A stretch of 64,000 bases of DNA from Hydra vulgaris (GCF_038396675.1 NC_088931.1:10302501-10366500); one strand, 5' to 3'. Positions 37,130-48,479 are shown, counted from the stretch's first letter. The notes: generated by a model not told the origin, from the sequence alone. A program made the numbers and translations.

Positions 37130-39922
37130 TATGGCTATTTCCACGATGGAAGAGATAAATTTTGTGTTTAAAAATTTCTTTTTTCAAAAGGTTTTATTTC
37201 TTTAATTATAGTTTAAACACCTTAAAATTATTGTTAAAATAAATTTTGAGTAGAAAATGTTTGAACCGAGTAGATAAATTTGATGAATGTTAGCAACTGT
37301 TTGTTCTTTTTATTATTCGAAAAAGTGAGTAAAATTTGAGGGCAAGTTATTGCAATATTTTAAACAAAACATATCCATATTTTTGTTTAGAAAGAATCTT
37401 TGAGACTACATATATGTCTTGAGTAAAAAAACTTTTACTCTTTAAAAATAATTCAAGTGTTTTTTTGTCACATACACATCTTCAAAAATTACGTTGCCTC
37501 ACTGAACTAAAAGCTAAAGAAGTTTAATTATCGCAATGAAATTATGCTTTATGGCGAGGTTTTTTTAGAAATTATATATTTTAATGTAAACTTTTAATCA
37601 TTACTAAAAAAAAAATTGGTCAAAAAGCATTGTATTAACATATAGTTATAGTTTAAAAGCTGTTGCGTCACTGAACGGGATAATTAGCGTTTTATAAAAT
37701 AGCGCGGTAAGGAAGTCAAAATATCATCCAAAAGTTCAGATTTCGTTGTGGGTTTTCAAATTTTTCAAATTCGAATAAATTTTTGCATTTTAGTATTGTG
37801 AAGGGCTATTAGTAAATATTAGTAAACTTATGGATTTATGTTAACATTCTCTTATAAAGTTGTAAATTTTTAAGAAATGGAATCAAAATTAGAAGTAAAA
37901 AAAAACGTTATGCAGAATACCAATCTAATTATGTTTCTCGAAATGCTGGTAAAAAGAAAGAAATGTTCAGAGTTAGGTCTAAGAGATATCGAGAAAAATT
38001 GAAAGCGGATCCTAATAAAAAAGCAGTTTATGCTGCTAAAGCAAAATTAAGAGTTTTAAAAAGTCGCGCTTTAAAAAAAATACTTTTAAATCAATATCAA
38101 AGACCAAGCTCATCTTTTAAAAATGTTCAACAAAGAAGAAAAGCATTGAAAAAAGTTTTAAAAGCACTACCAACTTTCAAAGGAGAAACAATCTGAAATT
38201 CTTTCTATTCTTTCAAATAGCTCTGCTTGTAAAGATAATTCGGGTCTACCTCCAGCATGTTCAAAGCTGTATGGTCTTTCTGAAAGCGATGTTTTAGCAG
38301 TTGTAAACTTTTATAATTAAGATGAATTTTCCCAAATATCACCAAACAAAAAAGATGTCACTCGAATTCAATTATCTGACGGAAAAGCAAACAATATTCA
38401 GATACGTCATTTATATTATACGCTAAAAGAAGCTTTCGAGTTATTCAAGGAAAAGCATCTGCACATAAAAATTGGACTCAGCAAATTTTGCGACCTTCGT
38501 CCACGCAATGTAAAATCAGTTACAAAATTTCCGCATAATGTTTGTGTTTATAGTTTGCATGAAAATATGCGATTTGCCTTAAATGCATTAACAAAATTAA
38601 TTCAAGCACCTTCAATCAAAGTTGGATCTGAAATGATAAATAACTTTGTTTGTGAACCGTATACATACAATTGCGCCTATGAAAAATGCGTTGCATGCAA
38701 AGGTATGAAACAGTTCGATAAACACTTGCAAACTGTTAATACATTTGGTTTCGAAGTATCCTGGGACGAGTGGAGAAAGCCTGAAACTAAAATATATGCA
38801 AACATTGAAAAAATTTCAAAAGTCTACTGTAACAGAACTCATCCAACACATATCAGCGATGCGTGATAAGTTCGTTAAACACGCATTTGTAAAGAAAAAC
38901 CAATCAACAATTTTTAATAAACTGAAGGAGGTTTCGATGAGTGTTAATTCTGAAATTGCGGTAATCCAAGTTGACTGGGCTGAAAACGCTAGGTGTTTCT
39001 ATCAAAATGAGCCACAAGCGGCTCATTTTGGTCAAAATCAAGTTTCTATCATGACCCTAGCAGTCTGGAAGATTGAGTTAAAAACATTTGCCATAGTTTC
39101 AGATTCAACTGATCATACTAAGTCTTCCGTTATACTGTACATTGACAAAATCCTTCACTTTATTCCTGATCAAGTCAAAGAAGTACACATGTTCAGCAAT
39201 AATGCCACTTCTCAGTTCAAAAACAAAAGCATTATGGCTGCAATGGTTGTGTTTGAAAAACGTTTTCATAAAAAATTCTTCTGGCATTTCTTTGCAGCGA
39301 TGCACGGGAAAGGAGTGGTTGACGGAATAGGAGCTACTGTTAAGCGAATCGCAACCCTGAGAGTTAAAACTAGTCAATACGAAATCAGGTCAGCAACAGA
39401 TTTTGCGTTAGCATTACAAGATTTGCAAATATCTGTAATTCACATGTCAGAAAACGATACAAGACAACAAAAAAATGAACTTGGATTCAGTTCAATTTTT
39501 AAGTTATTCAAGAAAAATCAAAGGTATATCAAAATCACATTATTTTTATGTTCAGAATGATAACGTTGTTCCGATGCTAGTTTCACCTGAGTATAATTAA
39601 AATTTATTACAAAATAACAAAACTTTTTAAAATGATTTTAATTTCCTCTTTTTGTTTCGTCACTGAACGTTGCGTCACTGAACTGATAGTTTTTTTTCTG
39701 TAAAATAAAACGATATGAAAACTTTATTGTTTGTGGCTTTTTTTATGACTACCTTATTGCCAAATGAATAAATTACAACAAAAAAATCTAATAAGTCAAG
39801 CAAGAATTAAAATTTCAGCGAAAACTAAAAAGTAATAAGATATCATTTTTGAGTTATAGAAAAATTTCTATTAAAAAAAATCTCTCCGCATGATGCATCA
39901 CTGAACTATGGAATTGGCCATA
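37130..39922 (+). mobile_element. DNA transposon of an unassigned DDE superfamily
   Basis: Left end TATATGGCTATTTCCA and right end complement TATATGGCCAATTCCA form short inverted repeats inside TA-rich flanks. The element encloses a broken transposase gene. TCACTGAAC, usually as TTGCGTCACTGAAC, occurs at 37497, 37665, 39659, 39673 and 39895, all in the same orientation near the two ends, suggesting transposase-binding sites. The protein belongs to a family seen in Hydra and arthropod genomes; I cannot assign the superfamily with confidence. Confidence 0.75.
37877..39560 (+). pseudogene. DDE-like transposase pseudogene, unassigned superfamily
   Basis: The protein starts at the ATG at 37877 and needs frameshifts near 37900, 38180 and 38820 and has an in-frame stop near 38320. 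N-terminal basic region: RSKRYREKLKADPNKKAVYA. Middle: TLKEAFELFKEKHLHIKIGL and SKFCDLRPRNV. Cysteine part: CEPYTYNCAYEKCVACKG. The C-terminal 271 codons (38745-39560) are open and contain VIQVDWAENA, MFSNNATSQFKNKSIMAAMV and HGKGVVDGIGATVKR. Remembered relatives read QVDFAENY, SDGPSSQFKNR and HGKGPVDGIGG, so the second expected aspartate is N here. The copy is inactive on several counts. Confidence 0.78.
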
Positions 39923-40319
39923 TATATATATATATAAAAGAAAATTTTCTTTTCTTTTCAAACACAGATATGCAGTGCAGAGAGATTTTTTTTATTTAAA
40001 ATCTTTAGTTTGAAATACTTTGTAAAATACAGTTTGCAAAAAAATAATTGTACACTTAAAAAAAAAGTCATAATTTTAAAAATTGCATCAAAAAAATGAG
40101 TTATCTGTTAAAATATTTAAAAGTTTTTTTTAGATATCTTATCAAGTTTTGTTTTAAGAATTTATTTTTGTATTGGTGAATTAATTTCTTTTCAAACCTA
40201 TTGAATTTTACACAATTGATCTAATGATGCATAAAATTGACTGCAAAAAAAATAATTTTACAGTTCAAAAATAAGGTCAAATTGATCAAATTCCATGGAA
40301 ATTAGTATCAAGTGCGGCC

Positions 40320-41035
40320 TCCTTTAGCCTTGATGGTCTCATCTAGATGATTTTGGTATTGAGTTGATACCACAAATTTTCTATTGGATTTAAGTCCAGG
40401 CTTTGAAATGGCCATTCCAAAACATTGATGTTATTCATGCCAAAGTATACCTTCATTTTCTTAGCGGTATGTTTTGGATTGTTATTCTGCTGGACTATGA
40501 AATTGCTTTCCATTCTCAATTTTTAAGTATATGGTTGCAAGTTAGCTTTGAGAATTTCACAATACATTGAAGCATCCATTTTGTCATCAATAAATGTAAA
40601 TTTCCCCACTTCTTTTCAACCCAAACCATCACATTTCCTCCTCCATGCATTACACTACCTCGCAAACAACTCAATTTATAAGCTTCTCCTTATTTTCACC
40701 ACACTTTTTGGACTACATCGGATAAGACAAGATTGTATTTTGACTCATCTGACTAGAAAATTTTTTCCAATATGATATCAGCATTTTTAAGTACTTCGAA
40801 AATTCCAATTGACATTTCATTTGTTTAGAAGCTAAAAAAAGTTTTTTTTGAACCACCCTACCTCTATGTTATTGTTCTCTTATACAATTTCTGATTGTTT
40901 CAGGAGTCACTATGATGTTACGATCTTCTTGAACTTTTAAAGCTAATTTAGCTGCCAAAACAAATCTATTTTTCTTCACATTAATGATGATATCAATGTT
41001 ATTTCGATCAATTGCACTAGTGGTCTTGAGAAAAT
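40320..41035 (-). pseudogene. Tc1-like transposase, minus-strand copy, decayed
   Basis: Read from 41035 down: AIDRNNIDIIINVKKNRFVL, AAKLALKVQEDRNIIVTPET, IRNCIREQ, RGRVVQKKLFLASKQMK, then FSSQMSQN, GSVMHGGGNVMVWVEKKWGN and NVLEWPFQSLDLNPIENLWY with shifts. The order matches a Tc1 transposase from its second DNA-binding domain to the SPDLNPIENLW box. The N-terminal helix-turn-helix is missing, being replaced by the inverted arm. Confidence 0.8.
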
Positions 41036-41291
41036 GAAGTTATGGTTCAACACAAATAACATCAGTGTTTTGGAATGGCCATCTCAAAGTTCAGACTTGA
41101 ATCCAGTAGAAAATTGGTGGTATATTTTGGACAGAAAAATTGGCAAACGAGCATTTAGACGCAAAGACAACTTGAAAGAAGCTATAATGTGGGCATGGGA
41201 TAAAATAACAACAGAAGAGACCCAACATTTGATCAACTCAATGCCAAATCATCTAGGTGAGGCCATCAAGGCTAAAGGAGGCCCCACTTGA
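41034..41291 (+). pseudogene. Tc1-like transposase C-terminal end, plus-strand copy
   Basis: An open 85-codon frame: KLWFNTNNISVLEWPSQSSD, LNPVENWWYILDRKIGKRAF, then QHLINSMPNHLGEAIKAKGG. It contains the third acidic residue in the SSDLNPVENWW box. It is the inverted duplicate of the C terminus of the minus-strand transposase next to it and has no N terminus of its own. Confidence 0.85.
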
Positions 41292-42050
41292 TACTAATTT
41301 CCATAGAATTTGATCAATTTGACATTATTTTTGAACCGTACGATTATTTTTTTTACAGTCAATTTTATGCATCATTAGATCAATTGTGTAAAATTCAATA
41401 GGTTTGAAAAGAAATTAATTCACCAATACAAAAATAAATTCTTAAAACAAAACTTGATAAGATATCTAAAAAAAACTTTTAAATACTTTAACAGACAACT
41501 CTTTTTTTGATGCAATCTTTAAAATTATGATTTTTTTTTAAGTATACGATTATTTTTTTTGCATACTGTAACTATAACATTAATGACAATATAGTCAAGT
41601 TTGCAAAGTTGTTTATAAAAGAGAAGCATTATTGTGAAATATGAAAAAGTCATATTATCATGAAAGATGAAAAAGTCAATCAACTAACAACAGCATAATA
41701 AACTGCAATATTTAATTAAGACACGGTTATTACAAAAAAAAAAGATTAAAAAAGAGTGCCAATTGAAATGCAAATGTTTCTAATTAGATTGGACTAACTG
41801 ATTGAATTTTTAAATAAAAGTCTTGAAAAACATCCTATTATGAAAAAATAAATTGATAATATTCTTGTAACAAGTATAAAATTAAATTTTGTATTTAATA
41901 AGCAATTTATTTAATGAATAAACACATTGCTTGCGTAAAAATCGAAAGCTCCCATAAAAAACTGTTTAGAGCAGCTTCTTGCATGGCTTGCCTTATTTGT
42001 TTTAGGAGAGCTTTTCTCTGCTCTCACACTCATTTACTCCTTTCGAGGCC

Positions 42051-42188
<138 letters not shown>

Positions 42189-42189
42189 T

Positions 42190-42440
42190 AATGCGGTAGT
42201 GGTGTAGTGGTAAGAGCGCTCGCTTTGTAAGCGAGAGGTTCGGAGTTCAACTCCCACCACGTCCCTGGAAGTACCGCGCTCAACTTAGTTTCTCCGCGCA
42301 GCGGCCTTGCTTGGCAAGGTTTGTGTTTCAGAGTTAAAGAGTTGAGAGAGGGTTGCACCACGAATAACGACTAAAAAAAAAATAAAAAAATAAAAAAATA
42401 AAAAAATTAAAGAAAAAAAAAAAAAAAAAAAAAAAAAAAA
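42190..42440 (+). mobile_element. tRNA-derived SINE, family 2, copy b (5' part with internal A-rich tail)
   Basis: Starts AATGCGGTAGTGGTGTAGTG (A box), has anticodon stem CTCGC/GCGAG around loop TTTGTAA (anticodon TGT, Thr-like) and GTTCAACTCCC (B box), then the body CCGCGCAGCGGCCTTG. It ends in an A-rich tract of about 70 bases rather than continuing into the usual 3' part. Confidence 0.85.
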
Positions 42441-42453
42441 GATATAATAAAAG

Positions 42454-42502
42454 AAGAATGAGTATCCTCCTCGACTGTAGTGGCCCCCCTCGGGCCTTTG
42501 GT

Positions 42503-42544
<42 letters not shown>
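42454..42544 (+). mobile_element. Second, 5'-truncated SINE of the same family
   Basis: Carries the family 3' part (CTCCTCGACTGTAGTGGCCC) and a long poly-A. It is flanked by a perfect 14-bp direct repeat AGATATAATAAAAG at 42440-42453 and 42545-42558, the target duplication of this second insertion. Confidence 0.82.
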
Positions 42545-42547
<3 letters not shown>

Positions 42548-42569
42548 TATAATAAAAGTGTTGTTACCT

Positions 42570-43285
42570 TAAAATGTATTTACTTTTGGAAACCATTCCA
42601 AATTTATCAGAAGAAAATATAGAAGAGATTCGTGATATTGCTATGTTTGTCAGCATCTTTTACACTCAGTGGTTTCTTAGAGCAATATCACCAACTGCTG
42701 CCCCATATCAGATTAAAAACAATAATTATAAATAAGAAAACAGCATAAAAAATAATTCGTTAACTGTTTGACTAATGACTTAATCTAATAATGTTAAAAT
42801 ATTGCATAGGATAAAAAAGCTCTGTTGAAGATGATGAGGTTCATGGACATAAATCTTCTTGGAGCTACTTCCTGCCTTAGTTGTGCTTTAGCAGATAAAC
42901 GTTGCCAAAACAGAGAAGATAATGCCAAAGCATTGAACAGTACACTTCTCGCCAAACCAAATGTGTCTCCACTTAAACATGTTATGGTCAATAAAGAGCT
43001 TTTTCACTCTCTAGACTTTGCACAAGATCAGCCTTCATCTTTTTGTTCTCTAAAAACTTAGCAACCTTGGCTCAGCTTTGATAAGATTAGACATGGAAAG
43101 GGTGATTTGCAGTGGCTTAAGTTCCCTTTACAGTTCTGGAAGTTCAACAACTTTTATCTTGAGTTTGAATCTACTATTAAATCCTATGATGTGGTCAATG
43201 AGTTGTCCGAGAGGGCCAATAATCTAGTTAAAGAACTGATTGGAAAATCAAACAAAGAAAAAAAATTTGTTCTTGCTTAACTATG
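42570..43285 (+). pseudogene. C-terminal part of an unassigned transposon protein
   Basis: Readable plus-strand blocks: NLSEENIEEIRDIAMFVSIF (about 42601), YTQWFLRAISPTAAPYQIKN, the open 78-codon frame 42825-43061 (MKMMRFMDINLLGATSCLSC), then after a stop QPWLSFDKIRHGKGDLQWLK and VVNELSERANNLVKELIGK ending near 43285. I recall this protein as a repeated Hydra family (WFL...AP, LGATCCFSGAL, VVNDxAERGVKLxQDF) whose biochemical role is unknown to me. Stop and frame changes make it non-functional. Confidence 0.55.
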
Positions 43286-43586
43286 TTTACAAAAGAAGTA
43301 AACAAGGAGCAAAGAAAAAAGATTTAGCATCGAATGTAACAAAAAATATTTTAAAATGTTGAGTGTTAATAATTTAAAGTCTAATATGACGTTGATTATA
43401 TTTTTACTTCTTCTCCCTTCTCCTCTTGCAGCTCGAAAGAAAGGTATATTAATAGGGGAGGGCTAATCCACCTTCCTCTAGATTCACTTCTAAGTTTAAC
43501 ATTGAAAATAATATAATATATTATACAGCTTATTTATAACTACATTTAACTGGCTAGATTTTGTAATGAAAAATACCATAGAAATG
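43286..43586. other. AT-rich intronic spacer, nothing recognised
   Basis: No element border or coding signal was found. Confidence 0.5.
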
Positions 43587-44075
43587 CAGGGGTCGCAACA
43601 GTTTTTTTTGGTGATTAAGATAGATAACTTACAGACATGGAGCAATCTTTAAATTCAGGTATGTTTATATTTATACTAAATGAGAATACTTTGTAAAAAA
43701 TTGCATTAAGTGGAGCCTGGGAACTACCAAAACCCCAAAACTTGTGCCACCAACCCCAAATGTGAGGCAATAAGTTACCAAGTTTTATACAACTGTTATT
43801 TCAAACTAAATTTATATTCAGCGACAGATTTCAAATTTCATCTAAAAATATCATAGAGTTTGAAATTTATGACAATGTAACAATTTTAACCCCTCATTTT
43901 GGGGAGGGTGGAAACTTTACATAGTCATAATTTTTGAATGTTAAAGTATTATTAGATGAAATTTGAAATCTGTTGATGAATATAAATTTAGTTTAGAATA
44001 GCAATCGTATAAATCTTAGTAACTTATTGCCCTCATATTTGGTGCTGGGGGGGCACAAATTTTAAAATGATTTTA
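43587..44075. mobile_element. Near-palindromic MITE, copy B (right end missing)
   Basis: Starts CAGGGGTCGCAACAG and contains ACAGACATGGAGCAA, GGAGCCTGGGAACTAC and AAATTTATATTCAGCGACAG. It then folds back from about 43890 (AAATTTAGTTTAGAATAGC) as far as GGGCACAAATTTTAAAATG. Same family and order as copy A. Confidence 0.82.
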
Positions 44076-44288
44076 CAAGAGTGATAAATTTAGTCATAAC
44101 GGCATGTTTAGCTACTTCCAGACTTCTAAACTCTTCTGTGGGCAACTAGAAGGTGATGTCTGGCAAAAAAATCTCTTGAAAAGAAAAAGTGTTAACATTT
44201 ATCACAACTATATAGCTTCTTTGATGACCCATCAAGTATTGTGAAGGCTTGTTTTATATATAAGATTTTTTTTTTAACTTTAAAAAAG

Positions 44289-44377
44289 GTTTAAGGGTGG
44301 CACACGACCCTAAAGTCCTTTTTTTTTTTTTTAACCCTTTTTGATATTTTTTGTCCCCACATGTGCCACCCTTAAAC
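44289..44377. repeat. Small inverted repeat with 16-bp perfect arms
   Basis: GTTTAAGGGTGGCACA (44289-44304) is complementary to TGTGCCACCCTTAAAC (44362-44377). The 106-codon frame at 44254-44574 crosses it and is not considered a gene. Confidence 0.85.
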
Positions 44378-44526
44378 AATATTGAATTAATTTTTTTTTC
44401 TATATAAGCTCTCACAATGACTAATATAAAAGTATAATTAAGTACTCTAATTGTATTTTTTTTCTCAACACTGGAAAACTTATAGAAAAGTGAAAAAGCA
44501 GACAAAAATTTTTTTCTCCCTATTTC

Positions 44527-44875
44527 ATGGATCACGGCAAATTTTTTTTGGTGATTGAGATAATATGCAGACATAGAGCAAACTTCAAACTTGGGTATTT
44601 TTATACTTGTATTAAATTAAGATGCTTCGAAAAAAATTGGAGTGATTGCAGCCTGGGAACTACAAAAACCCTAAAATTTGTGCCCCCCCAGCACCAAATA
44701 TGAGGGCAATAAGTTACTAAGATTTATACTATTGCTATTCTAAACTAAATTTATATTCATCAACAGATTTTAAATTTCATCTAATAATACTTTAACATTC
44801 GAAAATTATGACTTTGTAAAGTTTCCACTCTCCCCAAAATAAGGGGTTAAAATCGTTACATTGTCATAAATTTCA
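44527..44875. mobile_element. MITE, copy C (half element)
   Basis: Starts GGATCACGGCAAATTTTTTT and contains CAGACATAGAGCAAACTT, GCCTGGGAACTACA and CACCAAATATGAGGGCAATA. It stops near the palindrome centre at about 44875. It resembles the inverted right half of copy B more closely than the left half. Confidence 0.75.
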
Positions 44876-45204
44876 ATATAATACAGATAATATATAATAA
44901 TATATATCATATATAATAATGCTCAACTTATTAATGCTCATTCATGAGTGTTTGACATGGAACTCACAGAAGCCATTTCATTGGAGTTAATAGTAAGAAA
45001 GTCGCAGCACATTTGTCTACTTTATGTAAACTTCCAATTATGTAATGTTAAAACATACATCAAGTTTTACAGTTTTACTTTTACTTAAAAATTACATTGC
45101 AACAATACCTCCTTAATTTTGATTTATAGCATTTATTTGTCATTTTATAAACTTATACCATCTTTTGTTTATTAAATATTGTTTAAAATTATTAGATTAG
45201 TGTG
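44876..45204. other. AT-rich intronic DNA, nothing recognised
   Basis: No repeat border or coding signal was seen. Confidence 0.5.
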
Positions 45205-45277
45205 CTTTACTGGCCTAAGTGGTTAGCTCACTGCGTTTCTGAAGAACAATGTGGAGGTTCTAATCCTGTCGATTGCA

Positions 45278-45280
<3 letters not shown>
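45205..45280 (+). mobile_element. Degenerate tRNA-like SINE head
   Basis: GGCCTAAGTGGTTAGCTCAC resembles an A box and GGAGGTTCTAATCCTGTC a B box at normal spacing. The arms do not pair well enough for a tRNA gene. A (TA)n array follows at once. Confidence 0.55.
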
Positions 45281-45281
<1 letters not shown>

Positions 45282-45349
<68 letters not shown>

Positions 45350-45355
45350 ATATAT
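45282..45355. repeat. (TA)n microsatellite
   Basis: TA run with one TTTATA interruption, directly after the tRNA-like head. Confidence 0.95.
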
Positions 45356-46368
45356 CTTTTAAACCTTTTTTAATTTTCTATAATACAAAATAAAACAATA
45401 TTTCAAGTTCTATTGATGTTATATACATAACATATATAAAGATATTATATACAAAACAAACAAAAGAAAGATAACTTTTAAAAAAACATCAAATTTCTAT
45501 TAACTTTTAAAAAAGCTTCAAATTTCTAAAAACAGATAGAGAAATTATTTACACATATATCATTATAGAGATACTTATGTTATTAATGTGCTTAGGTACT
45601 AAGTCTGTGCATTTTTATTTTCTCCCACCTAATAAAATTAAAATGACTATATAGATAATAAGTGAAATGGTTGGTGTGAAACTTTTCATGTTTATTACTA
45701 GTTCCACAGATTTTTAAATTAATTTTCACATATTTTTAAACTATTTATAGTGATTGTAATTAATCAACACATTTTAAGCAGGTATTCTAGTATATATCTA
45801 GAATACCCACTTTGGGTACTAATATGCTAACTGTTAATAAATAGCGGTTGGCGCAACAACTAACTGAAGTGTTTGAAATTTCTTAAATTTAATTATAGCA
45901 TAAAATTTTTTTAAGTCAAATCTTTAAAAATTAGACAACATGTATAGTTTTTCTACTGCTTACTAAAAAATATTGAAGACTTACCAATACTTTTTTACAG
46001 GTCCAAACAGCTAGAAATGTAAATAACACCTATTTTATATATCAATTTGATATATAATAGACCTTTCCACTATTATCAAGTCACACTTCCATTCTTATCA
46101 AGTAATTTATGGTATACTAGTTGTTTTTATTTTAGAACTTTTATTTGTTCTAAGTACTAATACAAATTCAAAATGACTTATTCACCTCTGTGGATGACTT
46201 TTGCAGACTGCTGTGATTAATAAATTTAACTGTCAATCAATTTATGTCAATTAATCTACCAGAGCAATTATCAATCATCAGTCATAAATCAATACAATTA
46301 TCAATCATCAAAACAATTATCAATCATCAGTTATATATCAACTATTTATAATTATGTTTTTTACTTAC
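45356..46368. other. AT-rich intronic DNA, end of the 12.9-kb intron
   Basis: It contains a direct repeat ATCAATCATCA around 46270-46330 and short inverted words such as TCTAGAATACC. No element was recognised. Confidence 0.5.
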
Positions 46369-46432
46369 AATAACTAACAATGATATTGGTGGTATAAAGA
46401 GTGAAAAAAGCAGTGTGTTTGAAATCCAGCAA
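46369..46432 (-). CDS. Receptor exon 9: second extracellular loop cysteine and TM5
   Basis: A 64-nt exon encoding CWISNTLLFSLFIPPISLLV plus I. Acceptor TATTTTAG, donor GTAAGT. The CW pair is the ECL2 cysteine/tryptophan conserved in adhesion GPCRs; its codon context is completed by two bases of exon 8. Confidence 0.93.
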
Positions 46433-46724
46433 CTAAAATAAAATAAAAAAATTGACATTATTTTTGTTGCACTTTTATAATATTAACATTTTTGTATAAC
46501 ATTAATACAAAAAGAAAGAGACTTTTTAATTTTTGCACCATTAAGTAAAACATTTCAAAGTAAAAGTAACTAATAATAAAAAAATAGTTTTTATAATTAA
46601 AAAAAACAACCAAAACACAGATTATAAATTTGTTATAATGAAGAAAATTTTTTACATACACATTAGTAATAACAATATATTTACCTAAGATTAAATACTT
46701 ATTTTCAATAAGTATTTAACCTTA

Positions 46725-46815
46725 GGCTCACATTGGTACTTAATCTTACATGCACATTAGTGTTTAACCTTACATACACATTAGTACTTAATCATACGTA
46801 CACATTAGTGTTTAA
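46725..46815. repeat. About 26-bp tandem repeat at the exon 8 donor
   Basis: Units of the type TTACATACACATTAGT followed by a short spacer repeat about four times from 46725 and run to the donor site of exon 8, which lies inside the last unit (GTACGTATG). Confidence 0.7.
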
Positions 46816-47028
46816 TCCATAGTTATCATAGAATACAGCTAACCCAAAAAGTGAAACAAAAAAGGGAAAACCATATCCAATAAGCGCAGATGTTATCAAT
46901 CTATTCTTGCTGCTTTTTTTAGTGCAATAAGCTAAATGCACATAAGTATACCAACTTTGTGCAAGCAGCCATGAAAAAAGCGATGTCAATAAAATATGGA
47001 ACAACACAGTTTCAGCTTTGCACCATTT
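46802..47028 (-). CDS. Receptor exon 8: ECL1 cysteine, TM3, TM4
   Basis: Encodes KWCKAETVLFHILLTSLFSW, LLAQSWYTYVHLAYCTKK, then SALIGYGFPFFVSLFGLAVF and YDNYGLNTN. The FSWLLAQSWYTY stretch corresponds to FxWMLxEGxxLY in adhesion GPCR TM3, and IGYGFP to the TM4 GYGxP motif. Acceptor TTTTTTAG, donor GTACGT (chosen over GTGTAC two bases earlier because only it keeps the VCW frame). 227 nt. Confidence 0.93.
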
Positions 47029-47189
47029 CTAAAAAAAATATGAAAAAAAAAATAATAGTTGGTAAATAATTTTAAAATATTTTTTGGCCTTTTTAATGTG
47101 GCTAATGTAGTAATGTGGTTAATGTGGTAATGTGGTTAGCTTTATATTTGCTATATATAATATAGTAAACTAGCTCACAACCCAGAAGT

Positions 47190-47280
47190 TTGACAATCCT
47201 CAGTCCATGTAGCAGCACTCTGTTGCGGGTCAGGCTATAAGATAGTCAATATATTTACTAAAGCCCCCGCAACTTCTTTT
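47190..47280 (-). repeat. Copy 2 of the unnamed dispersed repeat
   Basis: The reverse complement matches 15520-15610 (GGGGGCTTTAGTA, CCTGACCCGCAACAGAGTG, GCTGCTACATGGACTGAGG). It lies next to the (TA)n array at 47320. Confidence 0.7.
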
Positions 47281-47317
47281 TTTTTTTATGATGTTACCCA
47301 TGAGCGTCTTATGCTGC

Positions 47318-47586
<269 letters not shown>

Positions 47587-47784
47587 TAAGGTGGATTTCC
47601 ATGACTTTTCCCTGATTTTTCCCTGATCGCAGATCTTTTTATTAGTATGTTGTCATTGTTACTATTGTTATTATAGTACATTTAAAATTTAATCGAAGTA
47701 AAATGTAAAAAAGCCACGTTTTTATTAACTCTAAAAGCTGTTTTGATAAATAGCATTCAGAACAAAATAAACTAAATTACACAA

Positions 47785-48028
47785 GCAAATGTAAAAGTAA
47801 ATGTAATTGTAAATGTAATTGTAAATGTAATTGTAAATGTAATTGTAAATGTAATTGTAAATGTAATTGTAAATGTAATTGTAAATGTAATTGTAAATGT
47901 AATTGTAAATGTAATTGTAAATGTAATTGTAAATGTAATTGTAAATGTAATTGTAAATGTAATTGTAAATGTAATTGTAAATGTAAATGTAAATATAATT
48001 GTAAATGTAATTGTAAATATATTTATAA
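47785..48028. repeat. 12-bp minisatellite TGTAAATGTAAT, about 20 copies
   Basis: Nearly perfect units over about 240 bp. The 103-codon repetitive frame over it (NYIYNYIY) is an artefact. Confidence 0.95.
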
Positions 48029-48309
48029 CTCACCCATTTCAAGTAAATTTATAAATAAAATGTAAATGTAAAAATAAAATATAAAAAATCAACATATATT
48101 TAAAATATGAAAAATACACCAAATGGTTCAGAAAAAATAATACTGAAAGAATGATAAAAATTTAAACAAAGTTTTTACTTCTTGTTAAAAAGACTGAAAA
48201 AGTATTGCTACATAAATATTAAAACTAATGACCTTATGAAAGGAAGAAGTTAAATTTGGATTCATCGCTCCTAATTAACTAGAGATTGATTGCTCCTAAT
48301 TAACCACAT

Positions 48310-48416
48310 TTGTGTGTGTGTGTATATATATGTATTCAATATACATGTATATATATATATATATATACGATGTACATGTTATATGTAAATTGTAGATATA
48401 TACATGTATATTGAAT

Positions 48417-48477
<61 letters not shown>
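48310..48477. repeat. (CA)n/(TG)n microsatellite with inverted flanking words
   Basis: A short TG run (48310-48322) and a long CA run (48423-48477) are joined by inverted copies of TATATGTATTCAATATACAT, so the stretch can form a hairpin. Confidence 0.85.

Positions 48478-48479
<2 letters not shown>

Larger units (their letters stand above)
40030..41568. mobile_element. Tc1-like transposon whose 5' end is replaced by an inverted copy of its 3' end
   Basis: The ends CAGTTTGCAAAAAAATAATT (left) and complement CAGTATGCAAAAAAAATAAT (right) are flanked by TA (40028-40029, 41569-41570). The inverted arms are very long: 40030-40459 mirrors 41030-41568, apart from an internal deletion of about 110 bp in the left arm. 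Both arms contain the C-terminal transposase sequence, on opposite strands. The middle (40460-41030) encodes the preceding part of the transposase on the minus strand only. Confidence 0.85.

Noticed and set aside
38555..38866. Separate 103-codon gene beginning at 38555
   Set aside because: It is the middle of the broken DDE-like transposase; the next block continues in another frame.
42195..42265. tRNA gene (anticodon TGT)
   Set aside because: It continues into a SINE body shared with 31530-31755 and has an A-rich tail, so it is a SINE head.
44254..44574. 106-codon minus-strand frame
   Set aside because: Lysine-rich, spans a poly-T run, a small inverted repeat and the start of MITE copy C; no recognisable content.
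45987..46016. Possible 26-nt microexon on the minus strand between TTTCTAG and GTAAGT
   Set aside because: Exon 9 joins exon 10 in phase and gives a continuous TM5; adding 26 nt would shift the frame.
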